In this document: positions 60,474 to 64,000 of the stretch, one piece after another
How the letters are laid out: each line of letters begins with the position of its first letter
Numbering within the stretch: the stretch's first letter is position 1
Source: Bryopsis sp. KO-2023
Taxonomy: Eukaryota > Chlorophyta > Ulvophyceae > Bryopsidales > Bryopsidaceae
Direction: 5' to 3'
NCBI GenBank assembly: GCA_030272585.1
Contig: BSYQ01000008.1
Coordinates: 1,302,001 to 1,366,000, forward strand
DNA length: 64,000 nucleotides
Program-made: the position numbers and the translations under genes
The notes under the pieces: model-generated
What the model was told of the DNA's origin: nothing
Database searches by the model: none
Seen by the model: only the letters and a program-made list of their open reading frames with translations

Positions 60474-61748
60474 TCAGCCAGCATCGATTGGCTCCAAACC
60501 CAACAGCTTGAACATTTTAACCTTCAGCTGTTCCCGTACTGACCCCCGAAAAGTCAAATAATCCTCCAAACCCACCCCAACCCCCTGAGCAAACTCCCCA
60601 TCATCCTGGCTGGTCAAACATTTTAGATCGATGCTTCCCACATCCAGATCTCGTGCGCGAATGAACAAAATCCTGTCTGTCACCTCATCCAGGGGCGACG
60701 TCAAATAATCAGGGCATTTCACGATCTCCTTCGGCGATTTGCCTAGACCCGCTGTGGCCAAACGTAGTTTTTTCCTCAAGTCTTGTTTCGTTTCGGAGAG
60801 TATGAATGGATTTGCACCCAGCAGAACCCTTCGCTCCGGTTTATAAATCCCAAAAGTTTTCAAAACATCCATTTTTCTGCTCATCAAAGTCAGACTCCCC
60901 ATGAAGATGGCCGGGTCCTTCAACAGCAACGCCCTCATTACTGATCGTCCGTCAGTCACACCCAACAGCGATTCGAACCACGACATTCTCTTCACCATGC
61001 TGTACTTAATCATTAACGGATTCTCCACCAACACGGAAGCCACCTCATCCCTGGCCAGCCCGATACGGCCGATTTCTTGCAACCTAGTCCGAATTACCAT
61101 GGGGGCTAAACTCAACAGCAAGGGCTCCCTAACCACCATCGACCCAAAGTCTTCCGGCCGAAACCCCGCCTCCATGAACAACCAATACAACGGGATGATC
61201 TGACCATCGACGGACAGCTTCAAAACCCTAGGAAATTTCAAAAACACCTGCCTGAACCCAGAAAACGGAATCCCCCATTCTTGAAATAGGTCCATCATCG
61301 GCTTGATTTTGGCGGTGTAGGACACCTCCATTACCACAGGGAATTCGACAAGCAGGTCGCTCATTTCCTTCTTGGTCAAATCGAATTCGTAAGCTAGACC
61401 CTTCCACCTCTCCTCGAAAACGTTGGGCCTCCCAGTGAAAAAATTGATGTTTTTGATCAAGAGACTTTTGGTGTGTTGCTTGTCCAGCCCATTATCCTTG
61501 GCATATTTCAAATTCAGCTCCAATCGCTTGAACATGGCCCGGAAATCCTTAGCCACCAGTGTGGAAGCTATTCTGTCGCATTCTTTGCTGTTGAGTCCAA
61601 ATCCCCCCACGATTTCTTGAAACTGGTTCATCTGCCGGTAGCCCCACTCCCCTTGCAAGCTGCTGGCCAAACCTCGCGCTGGGGCTGAGGGGAAAAAGAA
61701 CATGTGCTGGAAAATGAATGTCTCCAAGCGATTCGCGTACCTCAACAT
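60474..61748 (-). CDS. mTERF-family protein, probably organelle-targeted, single exon
   Basis: mTERF proteins bind nucleic acid in mitochondria or plastids and affect transcription, splicing or ribosome assembly. This intronless ORF of 424 residues starts MLRYANRLETFIFQHMFFF and is then rich in Ser, Ala and Arg, consistent with a transit peptide. From about residue 120 it shows repeated mTERF-like units, each with a hydrophobic-Pro core: LLVEFPVVMEVS, FLKFPRVLKLSV, VVREPLLLSLAP, VLVENPLMIKYS, LLKDPAIFMGSL and LLGANPFILS. The ATG at 61748 is the first in frame; further upstream codons are non-ATG. The subgroup cannot be assigned. An LTR element lies 200 bp upstream of the start codon. Confidence 0.88.
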   Translation of the reverse strand: MLRYANRLETFIFQHMFFFPSAPARGLASSLQGEWGYRQMNQFQEIVGGFGLNSKECDRIASTLVAKDFRAMFKRLELNLKYAKDNGLDKQHTKSLLIKNINFFTGRPNVFEERWKGLAYEFDLTKKEMSDLLVEFPVVMEVSYTAKIKPMMDLFQEWGIPFSGFRQVFLKFPRVLKLSVDGQIIPLYWLFMEAGFRPEDFGSMVVREPLLLSLAPMVIRTRLQEIGRIGLARDEVASVLVENPLMIKYSMVKRMSWFESLLGVTDGRSVMRALLLKDPAIFMGSLTLMSRKMDVLKTFGIYKPERRVLLGANPFILSETKQDLRKKLRLATAGLGKSPKEIVKCPDYLTSPLDEVTDRILFIRARDLDVGSIDLKCLTSQDDGEFAQGVGVGLEDYLTFRGSVREQLKVKMFKLLGLEPIDAG

Positions 61749-61944
61749 TGTCGCTCCACAATTTTCGAAGCAAGGGAGTGGAGCTGGTCCACAATAATGT
61801 GGCGACGATTTTGGAGGGGGGGTCGACGTTTTGTGTTTTGTCGCAGCTCCTCTTTGCGGTTTACGTAATAAACAAACCAGCGGATGTAACACCGTTTGAA
61901 ACGGTTTGTGTGGCAATTATAATCAGGTTTTGTTGTGTATGTGA

Positions 61945-61948
61945 GCAG
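61945..61948 (+). repeat. Target-site duplication of the LTR element, left
   Basis: GCAG just before the 5' LTR. The same four bases follow the 3' LTR at 63901-63904. Confidence 0.8.
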
Positions 61949-62097
61949 TGTGGTGACGCATCTTATGATGGTCAACCTTAGCTGATTGAATGGGTTAGGT
62001 GCCAGATTCGGACTGAGTAGAAATAGTCCAACCATTCACTGTAAACTGTCTTCTGTCTGGAAACATTCCGATCGATCCTAGTTGCTCACTCCCCACA
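61949..62097 (+). repeat. 5' LTR (149 bp)
   Basis: Begins TGTGGTGACGCATC and ends CTCACTCCCCACA. It is identical to 63752-63900. It is unusually short for an LTR. Confidence 0.93.
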
Positions 62098-62098
62098 G

Positions 62099-62116
62099 TG
62101 GTGCTCCTCCTGAGAG
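62099..62116 (+). other. Probable primer binding site
   Basis: TGGTGCTCCTCCTGAGAG, starting one base after the 5' LTR. Primer sites begin TGG because they pair with the CCA end of a tRNA. The matching tRNA cannot be named without the organism's tRNA set. Confidence 0.6.
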
Positions 62117-62395
62117 AAAGGGATTAGCGTGCACTTGACCGGACGAGCCTGAGCTTGTTTCAGCGCTCCAGAACGACCCCCGTGAAATCGCTGAGAAACG
62201 GGTTACCAAAGCGAGTGGATTGAATTGGCGCGAGTGGACCTTATCGGCACTCACGGAGCATTTGGATTGGTGACGACGACATCCGGGAAGTCGTCAGGAA
62301 GTACTCGCATTCACTAGCAGCATTCATTCGGCTGACGTCCAAACTTTAGTGGGTGACGACTTTAACCGTGGTTTGACTCGTGGGTGTCGAGACTG

Positions 62396-63472
62396 ATGTT
62401 TGTCGAGAGAGTTCCCTATTCTGAATCAGAGTCGTCTGATGACGAGGAAGAATACTTTGAAGCGTTTTGGGGTGAGGCAGGAGAGGACCCTGTCGAGTGG
62501 CTCCAAGACTTTGAGCACTCATGTTTGCAGGACGACACCTTACCGGATTTGCACTGTATCCTTCTGGCTTATACGAGCATGAGAGGACAAGCGAAATCGT
62601 GGGGTTACTCTCTATTGTGCCGCATTTCGTGGAAGGAGTTCTGCAAAAGTTTTATAGAGCGATTTTGGCTTGACGACCAGTGGGGTACATTTTCGCTCAG
62701 TAAACTGGAAGAACGGATGTCTTGTCTTAAGGAGAGAAAGGGGGAATATGATGAGGTCAAGAGCGTATCGGCCGTTTCCACCCAAGCACAACAGAGTGCA
62801 GAAACGTCGCAAGAACAAGCGTTGGAATATGACCAAGGGAGTAAAAGTGTACGGTCAGAAGCTCAGTTTACGGCTTCCTTGGGCACAGCAACAACGGACG
62901 ACAAATCAACAGAACGCGTGGTGCATGTTGGGATGTTGACGAACTCCATCATCGACGCGTGTGACTCGGGTTCAGCGTTGGGAAATGATGAGGAAAAGAG
63001 CGAGGCTACCCCAGAGGCCAGGAGCGTGAAGGAAAGTAAGGAGTGCGAAACGGATGGTCGATTCGATAACATTGAAAAGGCGAATCTGGACGATTGCGGA
63101 CATCAGCAGAAGACGTCCCATATGAAGCTGAGTACGCAGGAAGTAAAGAAGGATTTTGTCCTGAGACAGAGGAGTTATGGGGACCAAGAAGTCGTGGCTG
63201 ATAAGTCGCTAGCCTGGGGTCTCCAAACGCGGCTGACGCTTGGTGTGGAGGGGACAAATTCGACGAAGTTGATGGGGACAGACGTTTGGAGTCGGGAAAC
63301 GCAGCGAACAGTCCAGGAGATGCAAAAAGTTGATTGCTCGAAGTCGTGGCCAGACGGAGAAACTTGTGTAGTGCAATACTTCAAAGCCCGACAAGATTCG
63401 AGAAATTCGTGCACACTATTGGGGGATTCAGCGAAAATGTCGGGATTACAAGGACGAGGGGTTGTGAAGTAG
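62396..63472 (+). CDS. Gag-like protein of the LTR element (358 residues)
   Basis: Probable structural protein of the element's particle. The N-terminal 25 residues are acidic and Ser-rich. The next about 80 match the retrotransposon gag pattern: EDPVEWLQDFE, then LRGQ-like MRGQAKSWGYSLL, then SWKEFCKSFIERFW. The remaining about 240 residues are hydrophilic (Glu, Ser, Lys, Thr) and carry no CCHC zinc knuckle and no protease motif. The ATG at 62396 is used; a GTG lies in frame 12 bases upstream. The frame is open throughout, as expected for a recent copy. Confidence 0.8.
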   Translation: MFVERVPYSESESSDDEEEYFEAFWGEAGEDPVEWLQDFEHSCLQDDTLPDLHCILLAYTSMRGQAKSWGYSLLCRISWKEFCKSFIERFWLDDQWGTFSLSKLEERMSCLKERKGEYDEVKSVSAVSTQAQQSAETSQEQALEYDQGSKSVRSEAQFTASLGTATTDDKSTERVVHVGMLTNSIIDACDSGSALGNDEEKSEATPEARSVKESKECETDGRFDNIEKANLDDCGHQQKTSHMKLSTQEVKKDFVLRQRSYGDQEVVADKSLAWGLQTRLTLGVEGTNSTKLMGTDVWSRETQRTVQEMQKVDCSKSWPDGETCVVQYFKARQDSRNSCTLLGDSAKMSGLQGRGVVK

Positions 63473-63739
63473 GGCAAATGGTCACAGTTGCCTAGGAATG
63501 ATCTTTGAGTGGTGATTGGTAGCAACTGTAGAGACAAGGGGTCCAGAATCAGTATCGTATTTTCATTGGGTGAAGGTGATTCAGGATAGCGAGGGCAAGA
63601 GAATATTTTGGATGACCTTGTCACCCTTGGTGTTTATGCATGAGAGGACTTTTTCTGACAGAAGGTCATTGGGAAGGTTATGGAGAGGGCTGGTAGTGTG
63701 GTGGTTATTCTGCTGTTTCGTCCGGGAAACATCAGACCT

Positions 63740-63751
63740 GCGGGGGAGGCG
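63740..63751 (+). other. Probable polypurine tract
   Basis: GCGGGGGAGGCG directly before the 3' LTR, in the position where plus-strand DNA synthesis of LTR elements is primed. Two C residues interrupt it, so it is not a pure tract. Confidence 0.5.
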
Positions 63752-63900
63752 TGTGGTGACGCATCTTATGATGGTCAACCTTAGCTGATTGAATGGGTTA
63801 GGTGCCAGATTCGGACTGAGTAGAAATAGTCCAACCATTCACTGTAAACTGTCTTCTGTCTGGAAACATTCCGATCGATCCTAGTTGCTCACTCCCCACA
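63752..63900 (+). repeat. 3' LTR (149 bp)
   Basis: Identical to the 5' LTR at 61949-62097. It is followed by the target du­plication GCAG at 63901-63904 and 96 further bases of host sequence in which I see nothing. Confidence 0.93.
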
Positions 63901-64000
63901 GCAGAAGCAAAAAACGCAAATCTGGGATTTGAAGATGTCTGACAGGGGGTTGCGCAATGTCGGACTGACATGCATGTCGGCCTGGGAAGTGTTCTTTTTT

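Larger units (their letters stand above)
61949..63900 (+). mobile_element. Miniature LTR retrotransposon carrying only a gag-like ORF (1,952 bp)
   Basis: Two direct repeats of 149 bp, identical at every base, begin TG and end CA. They are flanked by a 4-bp duplication GCAG. A primer-binding-site-like sequence starts one base after the 5' LTR, and a G-rich purine tract precedes the 3' LTR. The interior has one long ORF with a gag-like N-terminal domain and no protease, reverse transcriptase, RNase H or integrase. This is the structure called TR-GAG (a TRIM-like non-autonomous element with gag). Identical LTRs imply very recent insertion, so enzymes must have been supplied in trans. Confidence 0.93.

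Noticed and set aside
63516..63838. ORFs at the 3' end of the LTR element as a protease or pol remnant
   Set aside because: No catalytic motifs. The minus-strand ORF merely reads through the LTR and recurs at 61742-62035 for the same reason.
1..64000. CRISPR arrays, operons, tRNA or rRNA genes
   Set aside because: The sequence is eukaryotic nuclear DNA; no regularly spaced repeats and no recognisable tRNA or rRNA sequence were found.

Overview
This window is nuclear DNA from an intron-dense eukaryote, most likely a flagellated green alga. Three observations point that way. First, the light-harvesting protein at 28621-30194 is of the green Lhca type and has a simple one-step plastid transit peptide. 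Second, the left third of the window is an axonemal-type dynein heavy chain. Third, the intergenic spacers are short. By reading frames across junctions I reconstructed about 91 introns. They are T-rich, nearly all GT-AG, and at least four are GC-AG. I could not identify the species; a prasinophyte or early streptophyte alga is a guess.

Layout, left to right. 1-23596 (-): 46 exons of a dynein heavy chain, from the tail to the start of AAA6, with both ends missing. 24926-27192 (+): a type II membrane protein with a DRHxxN kinase-like catalytic loop. 28621-30194 (-): Lhca-type antenna protein. 31474-35007 (+): allophanate hydrolase. 35754-36782 (-): single-exon alpha subunit of protein farnesyl/geranylgeranyltransferase. 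37174-40854: an apparently intact hAT DNA transposon with terminal inverted repeats, an 8-bp target duplication and a 758-residue transposase. 42408-52098 (-): a 21-exon DEAH/RHA helicase with C2H2 finger, dsRBD-like, UBA and RWD modules. 52581-59831 (+): a 13-exon organellar primase-helicase of the TWINKLE family, divergent from the helicase. 60474-61748 (-): single-exon mTERF protein. 61949-63900: a 1,952-bp LTR element with two identical 149-bp LTRs and only a gag-like ORF.

The genes do not form one pathway. Two neighbours (TWINKLE and mTERF) are both likely to act on organellar DNA. The window is best seen as ordinary housekeeping genes interspersed with recent and old mobile DNA. Its less ordinary content is the gag-only LTR element, the hAT element with its target duplication, three short interspersed repeat families in introns, a strongly directional T-run/G-run junction motif, an in-frame minisatellite across a dynein splice donor, and a 91-nt near-perfect hairpin.
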